Assembly: GCA_934467415.1 (NCBI GenBank)
Contig: CAKSLQ010000006.1
Coordinates: forward strand, 91,041 to 155,040
Reading direction: 5' to 3'
Length of the DNA: 64,000 nucleotides
DNA from: an uncultured Eubacteriales bacterium
GTDB taxonomy: Bacteria > Bacillota > Clostridia > Oscillospirales > CAG-272
A program made the translations under genes and the position numbers. Each line of letters begins with the position of its first letter. Positions within the stretch are counted from its first letter, which is position 1. The notes under the pieces were generated by a model. It was not told the DNA's origin, searched no databases, and saw only the letters and a program-made list of their open reading frames with translations. Of this stretch, positions 1-7,329 are shown piece by piece.

Positions 1-319
1 CGGCGGCAAAGCCGAGCACCGTGAAAGGCACGATGTAGTCAAACGCCACACAGAGGATGACGATGGCGAGCGTCTGGCAGTAGGGGAAGACGTTGCCGCT
101 CATCACGCCCTGCAGCAGCTGAAACAGCGAGAAGACAAACGCCGTACCGACGCCCCAACCGGTACCGTTCTTGACGGCAATCAGCATGATCGGCAGCATG
201 GAGAGCAGGGTGACCGAGCCGCCCATCGGCATATCCCAGATTTTGACGAAAGACAGCGCAATCGCCAGCGCGAGCATGACTGCCGCCTCGGCGAGCAGTC
301 TGACTTTTGTGTTTCTCAT
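1..319 (-). CDS. thiT: Energy-coupled thiamine transporter ThiT, partial (C-terminus off window)
   Basis: This is the substrate-binding membrane (S) component of an ECF transporter for thiamine. The visible 106 residues start MRNTKVRLL and are mostly hydrophobic. They contain GGSVTLLSMLPI (about residues 33-44) and GWGVGTAFVFSLFQLLQG, both typical of the ThiT/YuaJ family. The ATG at 319 has a good AGGTG Shine-Dalgarno about 8 bases upstream. The gene lies behind a TPP riboswitch and an attenuator hairpin, which independently supports thiamine as the substrate. The 3' part runs off the left edge. No ECF A or T genes are visible beside it, so it presumably uses a shared module encoded elsewhere. 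Confidence 0.92.
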   Translation of the reverse strand, partial: MRNTKVRLLAEAAVMLALAIALSFVKIWDMPMGGSVTLLSMLPIMLIAVKNGTGWGVGTAFVFSLFQLLQGVMSGNVFPYCQTLAIVILCVAFDYIVPFTVLGFAA

Positions 320-333
320 TCGAAACACCTCCG

Positions 334-374
334 AAAAAAATAAAATTCCGCACAGACGATATGCCCGTGCGGAA
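334..374 (-). terminator. Riboswitch-controlled attenuator hairpin of thiT
   Basis: On the minus strand TTCCGCAC and GTGCGGAA (plus 367-374 and 346-353) form an 8-bp stem followed by a T-rich run. It lies between the TPP aptamer and the thiT start, so it is probably the terminator formed when TPP is bound. Confidence 0.8.
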
Positions 375-387
375 ACAAATCTTGCTT

Positions 388-466
388 TGTTCTCCCTACG
401 ACGGCATTATCCGTATCAGGTAAAGGGTTCGGGAGAGTCCCGTCTCAGCCAAATAGCACCCCTGAC
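388..466 (-). promoter_or_regulatory. TPP riboswitch (THI element)
   Basis: On the minus strand the order is GGGGTGC, then GGCTGAGA, then ACCTGATACGGATAATGCC, then GTAGGGA. These are the conserved blocks of the TPP aptamer. The element sits between a consensus promoter (488-517) and the attenuator ahead of thiT, so thiamine pyrophosphate should switch off the downstream transporter gene by premature termination. Confidence 0.97.
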
Positions 467-487
467 ATATTCTGTTCGGTCGTATGC

Positions 488-517
488 ATTATAAACCGCC
501 CGCGGCGGCTTTGTCAA
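488..517 (-). promoter_or_regulatory. Sigma-A promoter of the TPP riboswitch-thiT transcript
   Basis: Minus-strand TTGACA (512-517) and TATAAT (488-493) with an 18-bp spacer. Transcription would begin just upstream of the riboswitch. Confidence 0.8.
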
Positions 518-520
518 TGC

Positions 521-1177
521 CTATTTGATATTTTTCGCGATTTCGAGAATCTCGTGCGGCGTGTTCGCGATAAACTCTGCGCCGTTTTCACGCAGTACCT
601 CTACCGGTTTGTAGCCGTAGGAGACGCCGATCGGGTGCATGCCCGCATTTCTGCCCGTCTGCATGTCGATGTGCGAGTCGCCGACAAAGCAGATCTCGTC
701 CGGCGCACAGCCGAACAGCTTTGCGATCTCCAGCGCCGCATCGGGAGAGGGCTTGAGCGGCTTGTCCGTCACACCCCGGATGGGATCGAATACACCTTTA
801 CCGAAGATCTGCTTCACCAGCAGCACGGCGGCGGTATTTGCCTTGTTGGTCAGCACGGCGGTGCGGCAGCCGAGGGCGTGCATCTCGGCGACGGTCTCCT
901 GCATGCCGTCAAATGCGGTTTTCGTCTCCATGTAATACTGCTCGTAGTCGCGGATGTAAAATTCGGTCGCGCGGTCGACGGTCTCTTCATCCGTACCTTC
1001 CGGAAAGGTGCGCTCCACAAAGGCGCGCGGGCCGTCGTTGATACCGCGCAGCACCTCGGTGCGCCCGATCGGCGCAAGCCCGAAGCGGCTGCGTGTAACG
1101 TTCATCGCGTGGTTCAGCGCGGGCAGCGTGTCGGCCAGCGTACCGTCCAGGTCGAAAATAAAGCCTTTGATTTTCAT
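521..1177 (-). CDS. HAD-family phosphatase (phosphoglycolate phosphatase/PpaX-like)
   Basis: Predicted soluble phosphatase of the haloacid dehalogenase superfamily, subfamily IA, 218 aa. Motif I is FDLDGTLADT at residues 8-17, with the nucleophile and general-acid aspartates. Motif II is around VLTNK, the motif III lysine lies in KPLKPSPDAA, and motif IV is FVGDSHIDMQ. An alpha-helical cap lies between motifs I and II. This layout matches Gph/PpaX enzymes, which hydrolyse phosphoglycolate or pyrophosphate, but the substrate cannot be read from sequence. The start has GAGGTG upstream and a perfect consensus promoter (1206-1234). It is a single-gene unit, divergent from typA. Confidence 0.9.
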   Translation of the reverse strand: MKIKGFIFDLDGTLADTLPALNHAMNVTRSRFGLAPIGRTEVLRGINDGPRAFVERTFPEGTDEETVDRATEFYIRDYEQYYMETKTAFDGMQETVAEMHALGCRTAVLTNKANTAAVLLVKQIFGKGVFDPIRGVTDKPLKPSPDAALEIAKLFGCAPDEICFVGDSHIDMQTGRNAGMHPIGVSYGYKPVEVLRENGAEFIANTPHEILEIAKNIK

Positions 1178-1205
1178 CGGTTTTCACCTCTCGTATTCTG
1201 CTTCA

Positions 1206-1234
1206 ATTATAGGTTTTGCCGCCCGACTTGTCAA
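1206..1234 (-). promoter_or_regulatory. Consensus sigma-A promoter of the HAD phosphatase gene
   Basis: Minus-strand TTGACA (1229-1234), 17-bp spacer, TATAAT (1206-1211): both hexamers match consensus exactly. Confidence 0.85.
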
Positions 1235-1305
1235 TATGAGGGCGTATTTTCGGCAGATTGCCATAAAATGTCCGCGCACGGACAAAAAATTTGTCAAATC
1301 AACTG

Positions 1306-1334
1306 TTTTCATTTCGAAAAGACTGTGGTATAAT
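1306..1334 (+). promoter_or_regulatory. Putative sigma-A promoter of typA
   Basis: TTTTCA (1306-1311), 17-bp spacer, TATAAT (1329-1334), about 47 bases before the GTG start of typA. Confidence 0.65.
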
Positions 1335-1380
1335 ATAAATTCGTGAGTTTTCGGAAACTGAAAAACAGAGGTTACAAACA

Positions 1381-3213
1381 GTGGTAAGAGAAGATTTGAG
1401 AAACATTGCGATTATCGCGCACGTTGACCACGGCAAGACCACGCTGGTGGACGAGATGCTCCGTCAGGGCGGCATCTACCGCGAGAATCAGGCGACCACC
1501 GAGCGCGTCATGGACTCGGGCGACCTCGAGCGCGAACGCGGCATCACGATTCTGGCCAAGAATACGGCGGTGCACTATAACGGCGTGAAGATCAATATCG
1601 TCGATACCCCCGGCCACGCGGACTTCGGCGGTGAGGTCGAGCGCATCCTGAAGATGGTCAACGGCGTTCTGCTGCTGGTGGACGCGGCCGAGGGCCCGAT
1701 GCCCCAGACCCGCTTCGTGCTGGAGCGTGCTTTGCAGCTGAACCATCGCGTCATCGTCGTCATCAATAAGATCGACAAGCCGGACGCCCGCATCAAAGAG
1801 GTGGAGGACGAGGTTCTCGAGCTGTTCATGGAGCTGAACGCAAACGACGAGCAGCTGGACAGCCCGATGGTCTTCTGCTCGGGCAGAGCGGGTACGGCCT
1901 CGCTCGATCCGGATGTACCCGGCACCGATCTGCGCCCCCTGTTTGATAAGATTCTGGAATATATGCCTGCGCCCGAGGGAGACGAAAACGGCGAGCTGCA
2001 GATGCTCGTCTCCTCCATCGACTACAACGATTATGTCGGCCGTATCGGTATCGGCCGTGTCGAGCGCGGCGTCATCCGGCAGAATCAGGATATCATGATC
2101 TCCAATTACCATACGCCGGGCGAGCAGCGCCGCGCCAAGATCGTCAGCATCTATCAGATCGACGGACTGACGCGCGTCCCCGTTGAGAGCGCCAAGGTCG
2201 GTGACATCATCTGCTTCAGCGGCGCCGAGGGTATCAACATCGGCGATACCGTCACCTCGCTCACCTGCGTTGAGCCGTTGGAATTTGTCAAGGTCAGCGA
2301 GCCGACGATGGAGATGACCTTCTCGGTCAATAAGAGCCCCTTTGCCGGCAAGGAAGGCAAATTCGTCACCTCGCGCCACCTGCGTGAGAGACTGTATAAA
2401 GAATTGCTCAAGGACGTTTCGCTCCGCGTCAGCGACGGCGACACCACCGAGAGCTTCAAGGTCGCGGGCCGCGGCGAAATGCACCTCTCCATCCTCATCG
2501 AGACGATGCGCCGCGAGGGCTACGAGATGGCGTGCAGCACGCCGAAGGTGCTGTTCCACGAGATCGACGGCAAGAAGTGCGAGCCGATTGAGCGCGTCAT
2601 CATCGACTGCCCCGATATTTACAACGGCGCCGTCATGGAGAAGCTCGGTTCGCGCAAGGGCGAGCTTGTCACCATGGAGCCGCGCGGCACATCGCGCACG
2701 CGCCTCGAATACCTCGTCCCCACCCGCTGCCTGTTCGGCTACAGAAGCGAATTTATGACCGATACGCACGGCGAGGGGATTATCAATACCATCTTTGATT
2801 CCTATCAGCCGTACAAGGGCGACGTCACCACCCGCTTCACGGGTTCGCTGGTCGCATCCGAGGCAGGTGAGTCCACCTCCTACGGTATCTTCAACGCGCA
2901 GGATCGCGGGCAGATGTTCATCGGCGCACAGTGCCCGGTCTACGAGGGCATGATCGTCGGCTCCAACCCCAAGCAGGGCGACATCGCGGTCAACGTCTGC
3001 AAGAAGAAGCACCTCACGGCGATCCGCAGCGCGGGTGCGGACGAAGCGCTTCGCCTGGTCACGCCGAAGATCATGAGTCTCGAGGAGGCGATCGAGTACA
3101 TCGCCGACGACGAGCTGATCGAGGTCACGCCGAAGAGCCTGCGCCTCCGCAAGCGCATCCTGAATACGGAGCTTCGCCTCAAGGAAGAAGCCAAGCTGAA
3201 AAAGCAGAACTGA
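1381..3213 (+). CDS. typA: Ribosome-associated translational GTPase TypA/BipA
   Basis: Translation-factor GTPase of the EF-G-like family that acts on the ribosome, with roles in 50S assembly and stress growth. It is 610 aa, the usual family length. The G1 loop AHVDHGKTT is at residues 14-22, the G3 motif DTPGHADFGGEVER at about 76-89, and G4 NKID at about 130-133. Domain II, the EF-G-like domain III and the BipA-specific C-terminal region follow. The start is GTG (MVREDLRNIAIIAHVD), with the conserved N-terminus beginning almost immediately. A strong hairpin terminator follows the stop, so the gene is probably monocistronic. Confidence 0.97.
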   Translation: MVREDLRNIAIIAHVDHGKTTLVDEMLRQGGIYRENQATTERVMDSGDLERERGITILAKNTAVHYNGVKINIVDTPGHADFGGEVERILKMVNGVLLLVDAAEGPMPQTRFVLERALQLNHRVIVVINKIDKPDARIKEVEDEVLELFMELNANDEQLDSPMVFCSGRAGTASLDPDVPGTDLRPLFDKILEYMPAPEGDENGELQMLVSSIDYNDYVGRIGIGRVERGVIRQNQDIMISNYHTPGEQRRAKIVSIYQIDGLTRVPVESAKVGDIICFSGAEGINIGDTVTSLTCVEPLEFVKVSEPTMEMTFSVNKSPFAGKEGKFVTSRHLRERLYKELLKDVSLRVSDGDTTESFKVAGRGEMHLSILIETMRREGYEMACSTPKVLFHEIDGKKCEPIERVIIDCPDIYNGAVMEKLGSRKGELVTMEPRGTSRTRLEYLVPTRCLFGYRSEFMTDTHGEGIINTIFDSYQPYKGDVTTRFTGSLVASEAGESTSYGIFNAQDRGQMFIGAQCPVYEGMIVGSNPKQGDIAVNVCKKKHLTAIRSAGADEALRLVTPKIMSLEEAIEYIADDELIEVTPKSLRLRKRILNTELRLKEEAKLKKQN

Positions 3214-3217
3214 ACAG

Positions 3218-3249
3218 AAAAAGACCTGCTCGCATGAGCAGGTCTTTTT
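3218..3249 (+). terminator. Rho-independent terminator of typA
   Basis: AAAAAGACCTGCTC / GAGCAGGTCTTTTT stem with a short CGCAT loop and a T-run, five bases after the typA stop. Confidence 0.9.
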
Positions 3250-3256
3250 GTCTAAC

Positions 3257-3533
3257 AAAGCCTCCCCGGTAAAGGGAGGTGTCGGCGAAGCCGACGGAGG
3301 GATTGTTACAGAGCCAAGGAACAACCCCTCAGTCAACTCCGTTGACAGCTCCCCTTGCACAGGGGAGCCGAAAGGCACGCACTTATCTGTAGGGACCGGC
3401 GTCCTCGACGGTCCGTTTTCGCTTTGGTTGGGGCGGACCGTCGAGGACGCCGGTCCCTACAAAGCCTTCCCCAGTGGGGGAAGGTGGCACGGCGCAACGC
3501 CGCCGTGACGGATGAGGTGTTCTTGCGCAAAGG
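3257..3533. repeat. Cluster of intergenic repeat elements
   Basis: The only content between typA and the convergent DUF6054-like gene is a string of small GC-rich palindromic modules. They are AGCCTCCC...GGGAGGTG (3259-3278), CTCCCCTTGCACAGGGGAG (3350-3368), a 28-bp perfect inverted repeat (3388-3461), and AGCCTTCCCC..GGGGAAGGTGGC (3463-3488) with trailing sequence. No ORF with coding character is present. A short related fragment occurs at 6951-6976. Such modules occur dispersed in many copies in Oscillospirales genomes; copy number here cannot be judged from one window. Confidence 0.7.
3388..3461. repeat. 28-bp perfect inverted repeat
   Basis: Left arm 3388-3415 begins TGTAGGGACCGGCG. Right arm 3434-3461 is its exact reverse complement, with an 18-base spacer. 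As RNA this makes a very stable 28-bp hairpin; as DNA it resembles the ends of a miniature non-coding element. Confidence 0.9.
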
Positions 3534-3545
3534 TTTCTTACCGTT

Positions 3546-3902
3546 TTATTCACATCTGTGCGACGCCTTGTAGGCGTCCATCGCCTCGCCGAGCTTGTCG
3601 AGAAAGGCCTCCTCGCCCAGCGTGTTGATCTTGAAGAACATCGCCTGCGAGCCGCCCGAGGTAATGGCGCACAGATGCACCACGCCGTCTCCGGCGTCGG
3701 TCAGCGTCACGGCGAGGCTCACGCGGTTGCCGCCCATGTAGCTGTAGCGTTCGTATACATTAAAAATGACGCGCATGCTGCCGACGGTGTAATCCGTGCC
3801 GTCCTCATAGCTTGCGGAGATGCTGCCGTTCAGGAGCGCGCTGTGCAGATAATCGGCAAGCGCACCGATGCCCGTCCTGATTTCGCATTCGTATTTTGCC
3901 AT
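3546..3902 (-). CDS. Conserved small protein, DUF6054-like
   Basis: A 118-aa protein without signal peptide or membrane segment. It contains GSISASYEDGTDY (about residues 26-38), YERYSYMGGNRVSL and AITSGGSQAMFFKINTLGEEAFLD, which I recall as the pattern of the clostridial DUF6054 family. Function is unknown. The N-terminal half looks like a compact alpha/beta fold. The start is ATG at 3902, with a TTGCCC-17-TATACT promoter upstream (3935-3963). It lies downstream of sigF on the same strand but has its own promoter, so it need not be part of the sporulation operon. Confidence 0.75.
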   Translation of the reverse strand: MAKYECEIRTGIGALADYLHSALLNGSISASYEDGTDYTVGSMRVIFNVYERYSYMGGNRVSLAVTLTDAGDGVVHLCAITSGGSQAMFFKINTLGEEAFLDKLGEAMDAYKASHRCE

Positions 3903-3934
3903 GGATGTTTCCCCCTTTTGCAGGTGATAACTCC

Positions 3935-3963
3935 AGTATAACAGAATTTTCGCGGCGGGGCAA
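3935..3963 (-). promoter_or_regulatory. Putative promoter of the DUF6054-like gene
   Basis: Minus-strand TTGCCC (3958-3963), 17-bp spacer, TATACT (3935-3940). Confidence 0.6.
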
Positions 3964-3968
3964 CCTTT

Positions 3969-4706
3969 TTACGACGACAGCTCGCGGCGCAGAAACTCGA
4001 TCAGCTTCTTTTCCTCGCGGGAGACCTTCACCTGCGACAGTCCGAGAATCTCCGCCGTGGACTGCTGGGACAGATCCTTGAAATAGCGGAGCAGCACGAT
4101 GCGCCGCCACAGCTCGGGCAGCTTGCCGAGCGCCTCGCCGAGCGTGATCTTTTCGAGCATTTTCTCATTTTCGTCTTCCTTGCACAGGGTGTTTTCCAGC
4201 GTGAAGCCTTCGCCGTCGCCGCCGAGCGGCTCGGAGAGCGACATGGCGGGGGAAACGGCCGAAAGTGCCGCCGCGGCTTCCTCGGCCGAGACGCCGCAGG
4301 CGGCCGCAATCTCGCCGATGCGCGGCGACGTGCCGTTTTTCGCGAGATATTCCTCCTTGGCGCGCATCAGCATCGCGCCGAGCTTCTTTTGCGGGCGGCA
4401 GACCTTGATGAGTCCGTCGTCCCGCAAAAAGCGCCGGATCTCGCCGAAGATCAGCGGCACGGCGTAGGTGGAGAACGCACAGCCGCGCGCCGCGTCAAAG
4501 CTGCGGATCGCCTTGAGCATACCGATGCTGCCGATCTGCACGAGGTCTTCAAACTCCGTGCCGCGGCCGCAGAATTTGACGGCGATGCTCTGCACCAGCC
4601 CTGCGTTCCGACGGAGCAGCGCCTCCGTGGCGGCCTCGTCGCCTGTCTGCGAGCGCTCGATCAGCAAAAGGTTTTCCGCGTATTTTGCATCCGCTTCGAT
4701 AGCCAT
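3969..4706 (-). CDS. sigF: Forespore RNA polymerase sigma factor SigF
   Basis: Sporulation sigma factor of 245 aa that directs early forespore transcription. The region 2 core-binding and -10 segment contains FEDLVQIGSIGMLKAI (about residues 52-67) and FSTYAVPLIFGEIRRFLRDDGLIKV. Region 4 has a helix-turn-helix near LSQQSTAEILGLSQVKVSRE. It is the last gene of a spoIIAA-spoIIAB-sigF operon; its ATG (4706) directly abuts the spoIIAB stop codon (4707-4709). Gene order and protein sizes match the classical spoIIA operon, which separates it from the related SigG. By family knowledge it is held inactive by SpoIIAB until asymmetric septation. Confidence 0.95.
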   Translation of the reverse strand: MAIEADAKYAENLLLIERSQTGDEAATEALLRRNAGLVQSIAVKFCGRGTEFEDLVQIGSIGMLKAIRSFDAARGCAFSTYAVPLIFGEIRRFLRDDGLIKVCRPQKKLGAMLMRAKEEYLAKNGTSPRIGEIAAACGVSAEEAAAALSAVSPAMSLSEPLGGDGEGFTLENTLCKEDENEKMLEKITLGEALGKLPELWRRIVLLRYFKDLSQQSTAEILGLSQVKVSREEKKLIEFLRRELSS

Positions 4707-5150
4707 TCAGATTTCCACGGGCGAGAGCACCTTTGTCAGCGTGACCTTGGTGTATTTGCCGACGACCGAGCGAAGCACGAGCTTGTCCATGAAGCTCTCC
4801 ATCACGGCAAAGCCCATGCCGCTCCGCTCTCCGCTGCCGTCGGTGGTGTAGAGCGGCGTTTTCGCCAGCTCCACGTCCTCGATGCCGCAGCCCTTGTCCT
4901 TTATCTCGATTTTGATTTTCCGCGTGTCATAGATCCTGACCGCTATGTAGATGTCGCCGGGGCGGCTTCTGTAGGCGTGGACGATGCAGTTGGTCACCGC
5001 CTCGGAGACGGCGCATTTGATGTCGGCCAGCTCCTCGATGGTGGGGTTGAGCTGCGCACAGAAGGCGGACACCATCGCGCGCGCCGCGCCCTCGTTGACC
5101 GAGAGGGCGGGGAAGACGAGATTCAGTCGGTTGACGCAGATGTTACGCAT
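4707..5150 (-). CDS. spoIIAB: Anti-sigma-F factor / protein kinase SpoIIAB
   Basis: GHKL-fold serine kinase and anti-sigma factor, 147 aa. It binds SigF and phosphorylates SpoIIAA. The N box is in ADIKCAVSEAVTN, with Glu50 and Asn54 as ATP/Mg ligands. The G1 box is DKGCGIED and the G2 region GERSGMGFAVMESFMD. The true start is taken as ATG 5150 (MRNICVNRL), because GGAGG lies 8 bases upstream and longer N-terminal reading frames have no family support. It overlaps the end of spoIIAA by 8 bases, which suggests translational coupling. Confidence 0.95.
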   Translation of the reverse strand: MRNICVNRLNLVFPALSVNEGAARAMVSAFCAQLNPTIEELADIKCAVSEAVTNCIVHAYRSRPGDIYIAVRIYDTRKIKIEIKDKGCGIEDVELAKTPLYTTDGSGERSGMGFAVMESFMDKLVLRSVVGKYTKVTLTKVLSPVEI

Positions 5151-5493
5151 GTTCTTTTCCTCCGCTTTGTGTCGTTTCAATCGGGATGATGCGGGAGAGC
5201 CCCGCAAGCTCAATGATGCGCGCGACCCGCCGCGACGGATCGGCCAGCGCAAAGGCGGCGCCCAGCTTGTCCGCGAAGGCGCGCCGCCCCATGATGATGC
5301 CGAGCCCCGAGCTGTCCATGAAATCGACGGCGGAGAGGTCGAGGACGACCTTTTTCGGCTGCTCGGCGAGAATGGCGTCGTCTATGGCGTCGCGCAGATC
5401 CTTTGCGCCGTGGTGATCCACTTCGCCGAGGATCTTTGCGCGCAGCACGCCGCCCTCCGTCGTGCAGACAACGCTTGTTTGCTTGCCTATCAT
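5143..5493 (-). CDS. spoIIAA: Anti-anti-sigma factor SpoIIAA
   Basis: STAS-domain protein of 116 aa that releases SigF by binding SpoIIAB. The hallmark FMDSSGLG is at residues 58-65. Ser61 corresponds to the serine phosphorylated by SpoIIAB and dephosphorylated by the phosphatase SpoIIE; SpoIIE is not in this window. It is the first gene of the spoIIA operon. I could not identify a convincing sigma-H promoter in the roughly 150 bases upstream, although expression at sporulation onset would be expected from other Firmicutes. Confidence 0.95.
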   Translation of the reverse strand: MIGKQTSVVCTTEGGVLRAKILGEVDHHGAKDLRDAIDDAILAEQPKKVVLDLSAVDFMDSSGLGIIMGRRAFADKLGAAFALADPSRRVARIIELAGLSRIIPIETTQSGGKEHA

Positions 5494-5585
5494 GCTTTTC
5501 TTCCTTTCTTTTGCTGTTTTCTGCTCTTACTATAGCGCGCCGTGCCGTCGAAACTTGTAAAAGTCGCGGGAATGCGCATTTTCTG

Positions 5586-5614
5586 TTGAAATTTTTTTCT
5601 GTTTATGCTAAAAT
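5586..5614 (+). promoter_or_regulatory. Putative sigma-A promoter of the CapA-like lipoprotein gene
   Basis: TTGAAA (5586-5591), 17-bp spacer, TAAAAT (5609-5614). Confidence 0.65.
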
Positions 5615-5658
5615 AGCCGCAGACGAATTTCTGCGACCGTAATAGAAAAGGAATGCAT

Positions 5659-6894
5659 ATGAAAAAACTTTTACCGCTGCTTCTGCTTCTGTGCCTGCTG
5701 CTTTCCGCCTGCGGCGAAACCCTGCCGTCGGTCACGACCGACGCTTCCTCCGCGGCGAGGACCGAGGACACGCTCGCGCCGCTCACCATCGACACCGAGC
5801 CGGTTCCGACCCCCACCGAGACGCGCATTCATGTTGCCGCCGTCGGGGACAACATCGGCCATGACTCGGTGGACGCCACCGCCGCGGCGCTGGCGACCGG
5901 AGGCAAAAAATACGACTTCACCGAGATTTATGCCGGCATCGCCGGGCGCGCCGGGGCGGCGGACATCGCGTTTGTCAATCAGGAGGCGCCGGTCGGCGGT
6001 GAGGAGCTGGGCATCTCGGGCTATCCCAACTTCAATGCGCCGCATGAGGCGGTCGAGGGGTTGATGGGTGCGGGCTTTGACGTGTTCAACATCGCCAACA
6101 ACCACATGCTCGATAAGGGCGCAAAGGGATATATCAACACGATCGCGTATTTCAACACGCTGCCCGTCACGATGATTGGCGGGTATACGAAAAGCGACTA
6201 TGACAGCATCCGCACGCTGGAATGCAAAGGCGTGAAGATCGCGTTCCTGTCCTACACGACCTTTGTCAATTCCGGACATGCGGGGGACCTTCCCGCATCG
6301 AGCGAATATATCATCCCCTACGCCAAAGAAGCGGACATCCGCAGGCAGGTCGCCCTTGCCCGGGAAAGTGCCGATGTTGTGATCGCCTCTTTCCACTGGG
6401 GGACGGAGGATGCCTTTAAGGCAACCGCGGAGCAGATCAAATACGCCAAGCTCTGTGCCGATCTCGGCGTGGATGTCGTGCTCGGTCACCATTCGCACGT
6501 CGTCGGCGACGTGGAATACCTGACGGGCGAGAGCGGGAACAAGACGCTCGTCGCCTATTCGCTCGGCAACTTCTGCGGCACGATGCTGAACATCCGCAAC
6601 AATGTCGGGCTGATGCTCGAATTTGACATCGTCAAGGATGCGGACGGCATCATCACCGTGGAAAATGCCGTCGTCGAGCCGACGGTCAGCCATTACAAGA
6701 CCGACACCTCGAAGACCGACCGGCAGAACCTTGCCGTGCGCTACGATTCGCGCGTATATCTTCTGCGCGACTACACAGAGGCGCTTGCAAACGAGCACGG
6801 CGCGCACAACTGGGACAAGTTCACCTTCGCCGATATGAAGAAGCTCGTCACCGACCATGTAAACGCCGAATTTCTTCCGGACTTTCTGAAATAA
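5659..6894 (+). CDS. CapA-family (poly-gamma-glutamate synthesis type) lipoprotein
   Basis: Exported lipoprotein of 411 aa with a CapA/metallophosphatase-like fold. The signal peptide MKKLLPLLLLLCLLLSAC ends in a clear lipobox (LSAC), followed by a Ser/Thr-rich linker. The CapA domain spans about residues 55-320 with VAAVGDNIGHDS, FNIANNHMLDKG, VIASFHWGTED and VLGHHSHVVGDVE; these His/Asp/Asn residues would bind metal. CapA proteins take part in poly-gamma-glutamate capsule synthesis, but many clostridial members stand alone with unknown substrate, and no capBC genes are nearby. I chose ATG 5659 rather than the in-frame ATG at 5653 because of its spacing from AAGGA (5648-5652). Confidence 0.88.
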   Translation: MKKLLPLLLLLCLLLSACGETLPSVTTDASSAARTEDTLAPLTIDTEPVPTPTETRIHVAAVGDNIGHDSVDATAAALATGGKKYDFTEIYAGIAGRAGAADIAFVNQEAPVGGEELGISGYPNFNAPHEAVEGLMGAGFDVFNIANNHMLDKGAKGYINTIAYFNTLPVTMIGGYTKSDYDSIRTLECKGVKIAFLSYTTFVNSGHAGDLPASSEYIIPYAKEADIRRQVALARESADVVIASFHWGTEDAFKATAEQIKYAKLCADLGVDVVLGHHSHVVGDVEYLTGESGNKTLVAYSLGNFCGTMLNIRNNVGLMLEFDIVKDADGIITVENAVVEPTVSHYKTDTSKTDRQNLAVRYDSRVYLLRDYTEALANEHGAHNWDKFTFADMKKLVTDHVNAEFLPDFLK

Positions 6895-6939
6895 AAAACG
6901 GCTGCATCCGATGCAATTTGCATCGGATGCAGCCGTTTT
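6895..6939 (+). terminator. Bidirectional terminator
   Basis: AAAACGGCTGCATCCGATGC pairs perfectly with its reverse complement around a 5-base loop and ends in TTTT on both strands. It can serve both the CapA-like gene and the convergent small gene at 6989. Confidence 0.9.
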
Positions 6940-6988
6940 GATTGTTTTCGCGGGCTTCCCCCTCGGGGAAGGCTTGATTTCGCCCGGA

Positions 6989-7177
6989 TCAGTTCTGCTT
7001 TTGTACGCTCTTGTACTCGTTGTAAAAACGGAAATAGGGGCAGCTCCTTGCGCCGTCGCGGCAGCGCCGGGCAAGCTCGTCCTCGTCGAGAGACTGCGTG
7101 CAGATGTAGTCGTCGTAGTCCTCGTCAAAGTCAAAAAAGACGCAATCCTCGCATTGTGCGGTGATTCTGTTTGCCAT
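6989..7177 (-). CDS. Small cysteine-containing protein, DUF6472-like
   Basis: A 62-aa acidic protein with the cysteine pattern CEDCVFFDFDEDYDDYICTQ followed by RRC and SCPYFRF. It has five cysteines in total, arranged like a small metal-binding or Fe-S knuckle. I recall this pattern as the DUF6472 family of clostridia, with no known function. The start is ATG 7177, because GGAGAGGAGG lies 6-8 bases upstream; a longer N-terminal reading has no support. Its own promoter appears to be TTGACC-17-TAGAAT (7201-7229). No neighbour gives a functional hint. Confidence 0.75.
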   Translation of the reverse strand: MANRITAQCEDCVFFDFDEDYDDYICTQSLDEDELARRCRDGARSCPYFRFYNEYKSVQKQN

Positions 7178-7200
7178 GCATATCCCTCCTCTCCGTCTCC

Positions 7201-7229
7201 ATTCTATCACAAAGCGGCTGTGCGGTCAA
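7201..7229 (-). promoter_or_regulatory. Putative promoter of the DUF6472-like gene
   Basis: Minus-strand TTGACC (7224-7229), 17-bp spacer, TAGAAT (7201-7206). Confidence 0.55.
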
Positions 7230-7275
7230 GTCCTTGCCGTTTGCGGGCGCTTTCTTGCCGCTTGACGAATGCTGC

Positions 7276-7304
7276 TTGACCCGCAGCTGCCGTTATGGTA
7301 TACT
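7276..7304 (+). promoter_or_regulatory. Putative promoter of the pseudouridine synthase gene
   Basis: TTGACC (7276-7281), 17-bp spacer, TATACT (7299-7304), 25 bases before the ATG. Confidence 0.65.
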
Positions 7305-7329
7305 GTAACCCGAAAAAACGGAGGTTGTT

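Noticed and set aside
1372..3378. A 668-residue minus-strand reading frame opposite typA
   Set aside because: High-GC codon bias leaves long open antisense frames; typA has all GTPase motifs and the shadow has none.
5494..5652. Sigma-H promoter for spoIIAA
   Set aside because: Expected from biology, but no convincing AGGAATT/GAAT pair could be placed; not listed as a feature.
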